The notes beneath the pieces are model-generated. The model was not told the origin of the DNA. It ran no database searches and saw only the letters and a list, made by a program, of their open reading frames with translations. The position numbers and the translations under genes are program-made. A DNA stretch of 64,000 nt, taken from positions 204,189-268,188 of the forward strand of contig CANMQI010000010.1 in assembly GCA_947499955.1 (NCBI GenBank), in the 5' to 3' direction. The first letter of the stretch is position 1, and every line of letters begins with the position of its first letter. Of this stretch, positions 48,462 through 56,230 are shown one piece after another. This DNA is from an uncultured Granulosicoccus sp. (GTDB lineage: Bacteria; Pseudomonadota; Gammaproteobacteria; Granulosicoccales; Granulosicoccaceae).

Positions 48462-50223
48462 GTACATCCAGATAGCGCGAGACATGCCAGAGTGGCAGCT
48501 TGGTCTGTGCATTCTGGCTGTTGTTCTGGTCGTTGCTCTGCTGCGTTTCGCTTACGAGCAACTGAAGGGACCGGCGCTGTTCGGCGATGCCCAATTCGCT
48601 ACGCGCAGGGAAGTCGAGAAAGCAGGCCTGTTCGGTGACGATGGAATCCCCATAGGCAAGTGGGGCTGGTTCGGTCGAATCATGATCTCGGCGTCTGATG
48701 AGTTTCTCGCTCTGTTCGCGCCGACTCGAACTGGTAAAGGGGTCGGTCTGGCGATTCCTACGCTGCTCGCATGGATGAAGTCAGTAGTGGTGATGGACAT
48801 CAAGAAGGAAAACTTCGACATCACGAGCCTATTCCGAAAGATGATCGGACAAGAGGTCTATTGCTTCAATCCGTTCTCGACAACGACGCACCGATGGAAC
48901 CCGCTCGGTCACATCAAGGAGCTGCCAGAGTACGAACGAGTGCCTGAGATCATGGCTATCGGCTACACGCTATATCCGCACACTGACGACAATGGCGGCA
49001 TCTGGGCGAACACTCCTCGAAACCTGTTCGTCGGTCTCGTGCTGTATCTGCTGGAGACTGATTCGCCAGTAATATCCATCGGTGAAGCGTTGAGAACGGT
49101 CTACGGCGATGGCTCTACGGCTCCGCAGAAGCACCTTCAAAAGCTGATTGATGATCGAGTGAAAGAAGGAAAACCGTTGACAGCGCTATGCGCGAACTTC
49201 CTTGGCGAGTTCATCAAGGCGCCAGGGAACACTGCTGGATCGGTCTTGATCAGTTTCACAGCTCCACTTGGTTTGTGGCGTTCGCCTGTCGTTGACGCTG
49301 CTACAGAGGAGAGCGATTTCGACGTTCGCGAGCTGCGTCGCAAGTTGATGAGTATCTACCTCGTGATCCCGCCCGACAAGTTGGATCAGTCGCAGATGAT
49401 CGCCAATTTGTTTTTCTCTCAGGTGATCAAGCTGAACATGGACAAGCTGCCTGAGCATGATCCGACGATAAAGCATCAGGTTCTCGTGCTGATGGATGAA
49501 GCGTTGGCGGCAGGTCATCTGACGATCATGGATAAGGCGATTCCCTACATTGCAGGTTTTGGTATTCGACTCGTGACCATCGCACAGTCGCCGTCCCAAG
49601 TGAAAAAGCCGGTTGCTCAAGGCGGTTACGGAGCAGATGGCGGCGATGTGTTTCTGGACAATCACAGTCTCAAGATGACTTTTCGTCCCGCCAACATTCG
49701 AATCGCCAGAGAGATTTCTGACGTGCTTGGCGACAGGACAGTCAAAGGCGTCACGCGAAACCTCAGACGACGGCTTGACGGTTCCGAGTCTGATCAGCGC
49801 AGGCCGTTGTTGCTGCCTCAAGAGCTGATGCAGTTGTCTCCCAAGTACCAGATCGTCACGACGTCGAAGACAAGGCCGATACGCTGCAGAAAGATTCAAT
49901 TCTTTCGGGAAATCGTTTTCATGAGGCGCTTGTTCTGGGCGTGTCCAGAACTGAAGCCGAAATTTGGAATGCCGTCGAGGAAGCGTTTAACTCAGATCGT
50001 CTCGGAAGGCAAGCTGGCCGCGCCAGTGCCCGAGATAACGATTCGGAAACCAGAGTTCTCTGTTGCCAGTGCTGAGCCAGAGAGCGAAACAGAAGGAGTG
50101 GGTATGGACTTTACAGAGTTGCCGGAAGTACCGGCAGAGCCAATGTCAGAGGAAAGTGCCGCAAACTGGGCAGACAAGTTCTGCGCGAGCATGGGGTTAG
50201 GTGAGCCAGAGGTGCAGCAATGA
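48454..50223 (+). CDS. virD4: VirD4 coupling protein
   Basis: 589 residues. N-terminal transmembrane helix (LGLCILAVVLVVALLRFAYEQL), then GPALFGDAQFAT and Walker A APTRTGKGVGLAIPTLL at about 88-104. Walker B is the VLMDEALAAGHL region, followed by RLVTIAQSPSQVKK. It links the relaxosome to the channel. The C-terminal tail (about 530-589) is acidic and Pro-rich. Single-helix N-terminus, shorter than in many VirD4 proteins. Overlaps the next gene. Confidence 0.94.
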   Translation: MLEYIQIARDMPEWQLGLCILAVVLVVALLRFAYEQLKGPALFGDAQFATRREVEKAGLFGDDGIPIGKWGWFGRIMISASDEFLALFAPTRTGKGVGLAIPTLLAWMKSVVVMDIKKENFDITSLFRKMIGQEVYCFNPFSTTTHRWNPLGHIKELPEYERVPEIMAIGYTLYPHTDDNGGIWANTPRNLFVGLVLYLLETDSPVISIGEALRTVYGDGSTAPQKHLQKLIDDRVKEGKPLTALCANFLGEFIKAPGNTAGSVLISFTAPLGLWRSPVVDAATEESDFDVRELRRKLMSIYLVIPPDKLDQSQMIANLFFSQVIKLNMDKLPEHDPTIKHQVLVLMDEALAAGHLTIMDKAIPYIAGFGIRLVTIAQSPSQVKKPVAQGGYGADGGDVFLDNHSLKMTFRPANIRIAREISDVLGDRTVKGVTRNLRRRLDGSESDQRRPLLLPQELMQLSPKYQIVTTSKTRPIRCRKIQFFREIVFMRRLFWACPELKPKFGMPSRKRLTQIVSEGKLAAPVPEITIRKPEFSVASAEPESETEGVGMDFTELPEVPAEPMSEESAANWADKFCASMGLGEPEVQQ

Positions 50224-51902
50224 GAACAGAACGAGAGTTGAACGTCGCCTATCTGAGGCACAAGTGGGATCGACTCACTGAAGAAAGACGCGACGCAATA
50301 ATGAGCGACTTCCAGCTCGATAACGTCATGGACGGCAAGGAGCCTGATCAGTATTGGGCACCACTGCTGATGCCTGGGCTGACAAAAGCGCCTGCAGAAA
50401 TGGACCCGATGTCGAGCGAGTACAGCGGCGATCTGTCAATCACTGCGCGAGAGATCGAGCAGCTGACAGGCGAGTCAGTGAACGTCATGGAGCTGGTCGA
50501 GAAGGAAACAGGGCGCGGCGATCTGGAGCGTCAGACAGAACTGATTGATGACGTCCACAGAAGTTTCGCCCTGGACAAAAGCTCGATGACATACACGCAT
50601 CTGCTCAATCCTGACGACTCGTTTGTGGACTACGGCGACAAGCTGGCGACGAGTTCTGACAGCATCGAGGTCGCTCAGGCAATGTCGAAGATTGCAGAAG
50701 CAAGCGGCTGGGCCAAGACTCGGGTGTCTGGAACAGATGAGTTTCGCGAGTTCGCAAACGATATGGTCCTCTTTGGCGAAAGTCGAGTGGAGATCGAAGG
50801 GCTGGAGCTGCCAGAAGTCGAAGCTGTGCAGAGTCAGCAAGCCACGACAGAACCCGACACGACTGAGCCTGATACCACCGAGCCTGAAAACACGGCAACG
50901 GAGGTGCCTGTAGAGAGTCAGTCTGAGCAAGATTCGGAACTGGTTGCACAGAGGCGCACAGTCATCCTGACAAGGCTGAACGAGCAGTATCGCGTCTCCG
51001 GCAAGAAATACTTCATCAAGGACAGTCGATACAACGCACCGACGTTGCTGGCGTTCAAGGACCGGGACACGTCGATTGCCACCAGCTTGAATAATGAGCA
51101 AGTGGCTCGCTCGATTGTCGATCTGGCCGAAGCGAAAGGCTGGCAGAAGATCAGGGTTTCGGGACACAAGCAGTTCCGGCAGATGGCATGGAAGGCAGCG
51201 ACAGAGCGCGGCATCGAGGTCACTGGGTACGACCCGACAGAGGTCGAGAAGGCAGCGATGGAGCGCTACTTGAACAAGGTCGAGAAGGTCGAGGAGCGCG
51301 AAGCAACAGCAGAGCAACAGCAAAGCCTGCCGGACCCAGAAAGACCTGCCCAGGCAGCTGCGCCAACTCGGTCGAGAGCCGCCAGTCAGTCAGCCGTTAT
51401 CGTCGATCATGGGCCTGCGCCGTACCAGTTCAACGATGACGAAGGCATGAATTACTTCATCAAGACAGAGCGAAACGGCAGGGAGAAAGTGACGTGGGGC
51501 GTCGATCTTGAGCGAGCGATTGACGAAGGAATGGCGAGAGTCGGTGATGCTGTCACGATTCAGAATCTCGGTCGAAAGGCAGTCACTATCGACCGTCCGG
51601 TGAAGGACGAGCATGGCGTGGTGATCGACACCGAGAGAGTTCAGACGCACAGGAATGCGTGGAAGGTCGAGCTGAGCGACCCGCAGGTTCGAGCAGAGCG
51701 CGAGCAAGAAGCGCGACTTGAAAACGCCAAGGAGATCGGCAGAGCAGCAGTCGAGCAGCGCGTCAGAGGCGCAGAGAATCAGCAGCGAGTGATCCGCAAG
51801 ATCGACGAACGGCTCGAAGAGAGCAGGGATAGGATTCCTAGCATTGATCAGCAGAGCGCAGCGTTCCGCAGGCAGGAGGAGCGGCAAGAACTTCAGCTTT
51901 AG
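50220..51902 (+). CDS. Protein with two LPD7-like domains, relaxase-linked
   Basis: 560 residues, coupled to virD4. Two copies of a domain resembling LPD7, usually found at the C-terminus of MOB_P relaxases: about 120-200 (FVDYGDKLATSSDSIEVAQAMSKIAEASGWAKTRVSGTDEFR) and about 275-350 (LLAFKDRDTSIATS... LAEAKGWQKIRVSGHKQFRQMAWKAATERGIEVTGY). Between them is a TEPDTTEP linker; the last 150 residues are helical and basic/acidic. It may act in trans with the short relaxase at 28,554. Function inferred. Confidence 0.7.
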   Translation: MRTERELNVAYLRHKWDRLTEERRDAIMSDFQLDNVMDGKEPDQYWAPLLMPGLTKAPAEMDPMSSEYSGDLSITAREIEQLTGESVNVMELVEKETGRGDLERQTELIDDVHRSFALDKSSMTYTHLLNPDDSFVDYGDKLATSSDSIEVAQAMSKIAEASGWAKTRVSGTDEFREFANDMVLFGESRVEIEGLELPEVEAVQSQQATTEPDTTEPDTTEPENTATEVPVESQSEQDSELVAQRRTVILTRLNEQYRVSGKKYFIKDSRYNAPTLLAFKDRDTSIATSLNNEQVARSIVDLAEAKGWQKIRVSGHKQFRQMAWKAATERGIEVTGYDPTEVEKAAMERYLNKVEKVEEREATAEQQQSLPDPERPAQAAAPTRSRAASQSAVIVDHGPAPYQFNDDEGMNYFIKTERNGREKVTWGVDLERAIDEGMARVGDAVTIQNLGRKAVTIDRPVKDEHGVVIDTERVQTHRNAWKVELSDPQVRAEREQEARLENAKEIGRAAVEQRVRGAENQQRVIRKIDERLEESRDRIPSIDQQSAAFRRQEERQELQL

Positions 51903-51918
51903 GTAATGAAAGTGGCTT

Positions 51919-51944
51919 CCAATTTATGATAAGTTGGGAGCCAA
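51919..51944 (+). promoter_or_regulatory. Operator CCAA-N11-TTGG-N3-CCAA before the 51,967 operon
   Basis: CCAA 51,919-51,922, TTGG 51,934-51,937, CCAA 51,941-51,944, with TATGAT inside the spacer. It is followed by ATATCCCAACCAAGGAG, the same leader used by the leftward promoter family, just before the ATG. Confidence 0.72.
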
Positions 51945-51966
51945 TATCCCAACCAAGGAGAACTCA

Positions 51967-52182
51967 ATGAGCCAAAATACTGTTTGGATTCTTACCTCTA
52001 TTGAAGAGGAGTGGGGTCGAGGCTCCACGCGACAGGAGGCTATCGAGAATGCAGTAGCGAAGCGAGAAACCGGTTTGTGTGACGGAGAAATGCTGCCTGT
52101 CAATCACGACACGATACTCGAAAGGCTGCAGTACGGAGCCGGTAACGGCGGTCTCGATCTGTATGACGAGGTGCAGTCATGA
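51967..52182 (+). CDS. Small protein heading the last transfer operon, unknown
   Basis: 71 residues from ATG 51,967 with AAGGAG eight bases upstream. WILTSIEEEWGRGSTRQEAIENAVAKRE and LPVNHDTILERLQYG; short mixed fold. Overlaps the next gene. No family recognised. Confidence 0.58.
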   Translation: MSQNTVWILTSIEEEWGRGSTRQEAIENAVAKRETGLCDGEMLPVNHDTILERLQYGAGNGGLDLYDEVQS

Positions 52183-52829
52183 GAACGGGGAAGCTGGTTT
52201 TGATTGCCGCCTCTGCGCTGATGCTTCAGTCATGCGCTACAGCCCATCGACCACTCCCGATGCCAGAAGGCAAGCTGGAGCCGGTCAACTCGCTCGATAC
52301 TGCCGAAATGCTCGCCCATGAAGCAGGCTTGGTCATCGTTGGCGAAGAGCGAGACTTGGAAGCTGTTCGAGAGCACTTTCTGTATGGAGATCAGCTCTTG
52401 ATCGCCAAGCCGAAAGACGAGCGAATGAACCTGATTCGCCCGACCGATCCGAACGAGTTCGCCCAGGTAGACGGTGCGAGAATCGTCGAGCGAACTGTCG
52501 TGGTGCCGTTCAGTTTCGGCAGCTCGAAGTTCGAACCAACTGCAGAGCAGAAGGTGCGGATTCTTCAGTTGATCGCTGTCGCGGATCGCGTCGACGTCCG
52601 TGGACGCACTGACGGCAAGAAGGTAACTGAAGCTGATTCGAAGATGGCGCGTCTGCGAGCAGAAGCAGCGAAGCGCTACCTGCTGGATCGCGGAATGCCT
52701 TCGAACCTGATTTCTGTCAACTATCAGGCCGCTGGCGACTACATCGCAGACAACGAGCAGTCTGGCGGAGCGAATCGCCGAGTCGAGATCGAGTTCGTTG
52801 TCGAGGACTTCGTGAGGGCGTCACTGTGA
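52179..52829 (+). CDS. OmpA-family lipoprotein
   Basis: 216 residues. Signal peptide with lipobox LQSC (Cys19). C-terminal OmpA-like peptidoglycan-binding domain: VVPFSFGSSKFEP, VDVRGRTDGK, LRAEAAKRYLLDRGMP, GGANRRVEIEF. It would anchor an envelope complex to the cell wall. Placed after the T4SS genes, so it may serve as outer-membrane anchor in place of VirB7 or as a pilus/channel stabiliser; that is inferred. Confidence 0.82.
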   Translation: MRTGKLVLIAASALMLQSCATAHRPLPMPEGKLEPVNSLDTAEMLAHEAGLVIVGEERDLEAVREHFLYGDQLLIAKPKDERMNLIRPTDPNEFAQVDGARIVERTVVVPFSFGSSKFEPTAEQKVRILQLIAVADRVDVRGRTDGKKVTEADSKMARLRAEAAKRYLLDRGMPSNLISVNYQAAGDYIADNEQSGGANRRVEIEFVVEDFVRASL

Positions 52830-53407
52830 AGAAAGCAATAATTCTGTTGGTAGCAGCATCCATCCTGTCAAGTCCTGCCAGAGCAGCAAACCCGGACGAG
52901 TGCGCTATCTGGCTCTGCGCTCCGATAGGCTTCATGTCGCCGTACTGTGCCAAGCCTTTCCTGAAGATGATGAAACGGAAAATGAAGTTCAAGAATCCGT
53001 TTCCGTCGTTCAGTTCGTGCGAGGTCGAAGGCAGTCCGGCAAGCGGTATGGATTACAGAGTATTTACAGCATCGGTGTGGCCTGGGCCGCGCATAACCTA
53101 TGGCGACTGCATCGAGAAAGACGGCACTGACATGAATGACTCAAGTCGCCCTGGGCCTCAGTGTTTCTCTGTAACCGGCTATCGCGTCTTCAAGAAAGGC
53201 GAGCAGATAGGAGGAACCTTCTATTCAGCGAAGAGTTACGGACCCAGCTATTTCGAGGACGAGAACGGGGTGCTCACGCGAGTCGGCGAGCCTGAGACGG
53301 AGGAGGACGTCAGCGAGCGTACCGAGAGAATGCTGGAAGCTGAGAGGCGGCGTGTCGAAGAGGAATTGCGACGAGAGCGAGGAGGCTCGCTGAAGCCCAG
53401 GTATTGA
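52826..53407 (+). CDS. TrbM/KikA-like secreted protein
   Basis: 193 residues from GTG, coupled to the lipoprotein gene. Signal peptide (ILSSPARA, cleavage near 21). Then NPDECAIWLCAPIGF...PYCAKPF...FSSC, the Cys-rich layout of the TrbM/KikA family found in conjugation clusters. A helical, very charged C-terminus (TERMLEAERRRVEEELRRERGG). Periplasmic. Ends in a strong terminator. Confidence 0.75.
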   Translation: MKKAIILLVAASILSSPARAANPDECAIWLCAPIGFMSPYCAKPFLKMMKRKMKFKNPFPSFSSCEVEGSPASGMDYRVFTASVWPGPRITYGDCIEKDGTDMNDSSRPGPQCFSVTGYRVFKKGEQIGGTFYSAKSYGPSYFEDENGVLTRVGEPETEEDVSERTERMLEAERRRVEEELRRERGGSLKPRY

Positions 53408-53421
53408 AGTAATACCGAGAG

Positions 53422-53456
53422 GGCTGGCCGCACGAGAGTGTCGCCAGCCTTTTTTA
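53422..53456 (+). terminator. Rho-independent terminator of the transfer operons
   Basis: GGCTGGC (53,422-53,428) pairs with GCCAGCC (53,443-53,449), followed by seven T. Confidence 0.9.
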
Positions 53457-53499
53457 TGCGTAGAGATATTGCGACTAGCACAATCGAGCAGTCTGCGCA

Positions 53500-53529
53500 T
53501 TGTCAGCAGCGACGCGGCGCTGATATTTA
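53500..53529 (+). promoter_or_regulatory. Predicted promoter of the 53,600 gene
   Basis: TTGTCA (53,500-53,505), 18-bp spacer, TATTTA (53,524-53,529) followed by AT-rich DNA. Independent of the transfer operon, which is terminated just before it. Confidence 0.5.
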
Positions 53530-53599
53530 ATAACGAGAATGGAGCCGTGGAACTGTCGAAGCACTGCTATATGCAGTATTGTTTCGACTCCCTCAAGGC

Positions 53600-54460
53600 A
53601 TGGATACCCCGATGGCTGAACCTGTTCCCCCACAGAGCGCTGGTTTCCAGATTTCTGAGCTTGCGCCTTTTGTCCCGCTATTCCAGACACTTGCATGGAT
53701 AGCGTTGATCGCGATTCTTTTGTGGAGATACAGAGCACTCGTCAAGAGCATTCTTGGAGTTATCGAAGAAAGAATAAAAAACGGTGCTGGGGTCAAGTTT
53801 CCCCTTTTTGAATTAGAGGGACTGGCATCGCAATCTATCGAAAGTCAGAAGGACGCAGTTCGTGATGAGGTAGAGGAGTTGCTGGAGGCAACCCCCGATA
53901 TAGAAGCGGCTCCAGATGGGAAAGTGAGTCTCGACATGGAAGGGCCTCCCGATGAGGATGCAACGCCTGCCAGGGTGAAAGCTGTCGAATCAGTTCGCGC
54001 ACAGTCTAGAAAAAATAAACGACTGATCAACTTGCAGTCAGATGCGTTTTTGGCAGAAGACTTGGCGCTGAGAATGCTGCAAAGTCAAACAAGCGGCGTG
54101 ATGAAAAGGCACGTAGCGTTGACTCCTAAAGTCAATCTGGACGCTGTAATAGAATACAAGAATCACCTTTCAATGGTGGAAGTTAAGCTGGTCACTAGTG
54201 CTTCTGCCCACAACGTTGTTCAAAACACAATGACCAACTTGCTCAGAGAGCATCCATTTACTCATTTCCAGAAGAACTACCGTGCAGATGTGCTGCTGTG
54301 CTTGGTATTCAAAGATAACGGCCCTTCAAAGGGAGACAGTATTGGGCTGAGCAATCTTGCCGGTTCGTACTCACCTCTGGATGTGACTCTTCTTTATTAC
54401 CGACTGGATGAATTGAAGAAACAATTCGGAATTGGAGATGAAGAACTCTTTTGGGATTAG
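53600..54460 (+). CDS. Membrane-anchored protein with PD-(D/E)XK-like motif, cargo gene
   Basis: 287 residues from ATG 53,600 (AAGG upstream). One transmembrane helix near 26-46 (LFQTLAWIALIAILLW), an acidic linker, then a domain at about 150-287. VNLDAVIEYKNHLSMVEVKLV has the D...ExK spacing of the restriction-endonuclease fold. C-terminal half beta/alpha (YRADVLLCLVFKD). Base composition is more AT-rich than its neighbours, suggesting separate origin. Location at the element edge is typical for defence cargo. Nuclease activity is unproven. Confidence 0.55.
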   Translation: MDTPMAEPVPPQSAGFQISELAPFVPLFQTLAWIALIAILLWRYRALVKSILGVIEERIKNGAGVKFPLFELEGLASQSIESQKDAVRDEVEELLEATPDIEAAPDGKVSLDMEGPPDEDATPARVKAVESVRAQSRKNKRLINLQSDAFLAEDLALRMLQSQTSGVMKRHVALTPKVNLDAVIEYKNHLSMVEVKLVTSASAHNVVQNTMTNLLREHPFTHFQKNYRADVLLCLVFKDNGPSKGDSIGLSNLAGSYSPLDVTLLYYRLDELKKQFGIGDEELFWD

Positions 54461-54486
54461 GTGTTGACGAGAAAGAGCAGTCGATT

Positions 54487-54505
54487 TTTGTTCCCAGTTT
54501 GTTCC
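54487..54505. repeat. Direct repeats TTTGTTCC, possible integrase arm sites
   Basis: TTTGTTCC at 54,487-54,494 and 54,498-54,505, 11 bases apart (one helical turn), within 70 bases of the ssrA 3' end. Such spacing fits arm-type sites of a tyrosine integrase; the attachment core would be the tmRNA end at about 54,553-54,590. Confidence 0.45.
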
Positions 54506-54537
54506 AAAAACCTCGCTGCCTTGAAAAAAGGCAGCGA
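54506..54537 (-). terminator. Terminator downstream of ssrA
   Basis: A perfect 10-bp stem, TCGCTGCCTT with AAGGCAGCGA (54,513-54,537); on the minus strand it is followed by GGTTTTTGG. It lies on the element side of the ssrA end, so the element supplies it. Confidence 0.75.
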
Positions 54538-54552
54538 AATCAATGACTTAAT

Positions 54553-54927
54553 TGGTGGAGCTGGGGGGAGTCGAACCCCCGTCCGAAAGCACTCTGCCGT
54601 TGGTACTACATGCTTAGTTCCGTCATTGGCTTTAGCCACTACAGTGCAGGACGGGCACCATACAGAGCAGCGAGCCCATTATTGGTTTAGCGATCCAGTG
54701 TAAGGGCGACCCTTCACGCGATCCTGTGTCTGTTGCCCCCGCCCAAACCCACAGGCAGATCCGGAACGGGGCAGTACGTACAACTAAACCCTAGGGTTCA
54801 GTTATGCGGCCATTGCGTAGTTGTCGTCGTTGGCAACTATAAGTTTTTCAGCTGGATTTACGAGGTGATCTGAATCCTCGGCATGCACCTCAGGGTTTGC
54901 CACTTCCGTCGAAACCATGTCAGCCCC
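54553..54927 (-). ncRNA. ssrA: tmRNA (ssrA), one-piece
   Basis: 375 bases. 5' end GGGGCTGACATGGTTTCGAC and 3' end GGGGGTTCGACTCCCCCCAG continuing to CTCCACCA form the tRNA-like domain. The tag frame at 54,834-54,802 reads ANDDNYAMAA followed by TAA. CCA is encoded. It rescues stalled ribosomes. The gene is intact, so the element's end restores its 3' part. One-piece form argues against an alphaproteobacterial host. Confidence 0.96.
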
Positions 54928-54952
54928 GGTGGTCGTAACTTCCTGCCCCACA

Positions 54953-54981
54953 AGTATGCGGGTGTTTGTTCCGCAATTCAA
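54953..54981 (-). promoter_or_regulatory. Predicted ssrA promoter
   Basis: Minus strand: TTGAAT (54,981-54,976), 17-bp spacer, CATACT (54,958-54,953). The start would be near 54,946, giving a short 5' leader for RNase P processing. Confidence 0.5.
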
Positions 54982-55148
54982 TGGTCAGATGCGTAATTCA
55001 TCTCAACCGTCAATAATCCGTGCTGAATGTGCTTCAGCTGTGAACCGGAGCACATGAATGTTAAAGAAAGTGTCCGGTGATTTCCCGCCAATTCCTTGTC
55101 CCATAATTGTCACAACTTCTTCGTAACCCAAGATGGCTAATGACATTC

Positions 55149-56000
55149 ATGACAAAACGCACCCTGAAAAAGACACTTGCCGGAATCCTCGTTGCAGGCA
55201 CACTGGGGGCCTCGACAATGGTTGCCGCACAGGATGCCGAGGCTGTTGAAGAGTCCGGTTTCGGCACGGCTTTTCAGGGCTGGCGCGGTACGGCATCTCT
55301 GGGCGCCACCAGCTCGACCGGTAACTCGGAAGCCAGCAATATCAATGGTGCGATTCGCCTGAGCAAGACTGTCAATCGCTGGGAACATCTGGTGTTCGGT
55401 TCCGTATTCAAGGGCACATCTTCCATCGTCGTTGTCGAGCGTGACCAGGAAGGCAACCCGATTGTCGGCGATGACGGACGTCCCCAGCGCACCATCGTCA
55501 AGGGCGACAACTCTGACCGCATCGCACTGGGCTACCAGCCCAAGTTCTACTACAACCCCAAGACTTATTTCTTTGGCATCCTCGACTGGGAACAGGATGA
55601 GCCCGGTAACATCGACAACGCCACACGTCAGATCGTGGGTGTCGGTCACCGATTCTTCTCCAACGAAAGTGGTTTCCTGACGGCTGAACTGGGTTTTGGT
55701 AACAAGAACACCTCGCTGGTCGTGGGTGATGATGTCAACGGCGGTATCGGTTACATCGGTCTGAACTACCTCAACCACATCACTGATGAAGTGACGTTCA
55801 ACGCCGATCTGCGCAGTGACTTCGGCAGCGACAACACCTTTGTCGAACTGGGTCTGGGAATCGCCTTCAAGGTCTCCGAAAAGCTGGCATTCAAGGTTGC
55901 TCACTTCTCACGTAGTAATAGTGACCTGTCTTCAGGCGACAGCCCGCTGGATTCCAACAGCGATAGCGTCACGACGCTGAACCTCGTTGTCGACATCTGA
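55149..56000 (+). CDS. DUF481-family outer-membrane protein
   Basis: 283 residues; ATG 55,149 gives the best signal peptide (TLKKTLAGILVAGTLGASTMVAAQ), ATG 55,140 is possible. The mature part is a run of amphipathic strands (GWRGTASLGATSSTGNSEASNINGAIRLSKT; FGILDWEQDE; GIGYIGLNYLNHITDEV; HFSRSNSDLS) ending in a hydrophobic final residue, as in small outer-membrane barrels of the YdiY/DUF481 family. First host gene beyond ssrA; transcribed divergently from it. Function unknown, some relatives are salt-induced. Confidence 0.85.
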   Translation: MTKRTLKKTLAGILVAGTLGASTMVAAQDAEAVEESGFGTAFQGWRGTASLGATSSTGNSEASNINGAIRLSKTVNRWEHLVFGSVFKGTSSIVVVERDQEGNPIVGDDGRPQRTIVKGDNSDRIALGYQPKFYYNPKTYFFGILDWEQDEPGNIDNATRQIVGVGHRFFSNESGFLTAELGFGNKNTSLVVGDDVNGGIGYIGLNYLNHITDEVTFNADLRSDFGSDNTFVELGLGIAFKVSEKLAFKVAHFSRSNSDLSSGDSPLDSNSDSVTTLNLVVDI

Positions 56001-56067
56001 TCGATCGGTACGACTGCCGTCACGACACTCGTGACGAGTCCGATACCGACCACCGGTCGGTAAAAGA

Positions 56068-56094
56068 GGAGCTGCGGCAACCTGCCGTAGCTCC
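56068..56094. repeat. GC-rich hairpin after the DUF481 gene
   Basis: GGAGCT-GCGGCA...TGCCG-T-AGCTCC, a long stem with a short loop in the 230-base gap before purL. No T-run follows; possibly a weak terminator or RNA-end protector. Confidence 0.5.
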
Positions 56095-56230
56095 CTACAT
56101 CCAGTATCATTGCCCCGTCCGGGCCGAATCTCCGGCCAGCCAGGCAATGATCAGTGATGTTCAATAGTGAACGCACGTTGCCGCAGCCAGAGAATCCGGC
56201 CAGCCCTCAGGTTACCGTGCGAGAACCCAC

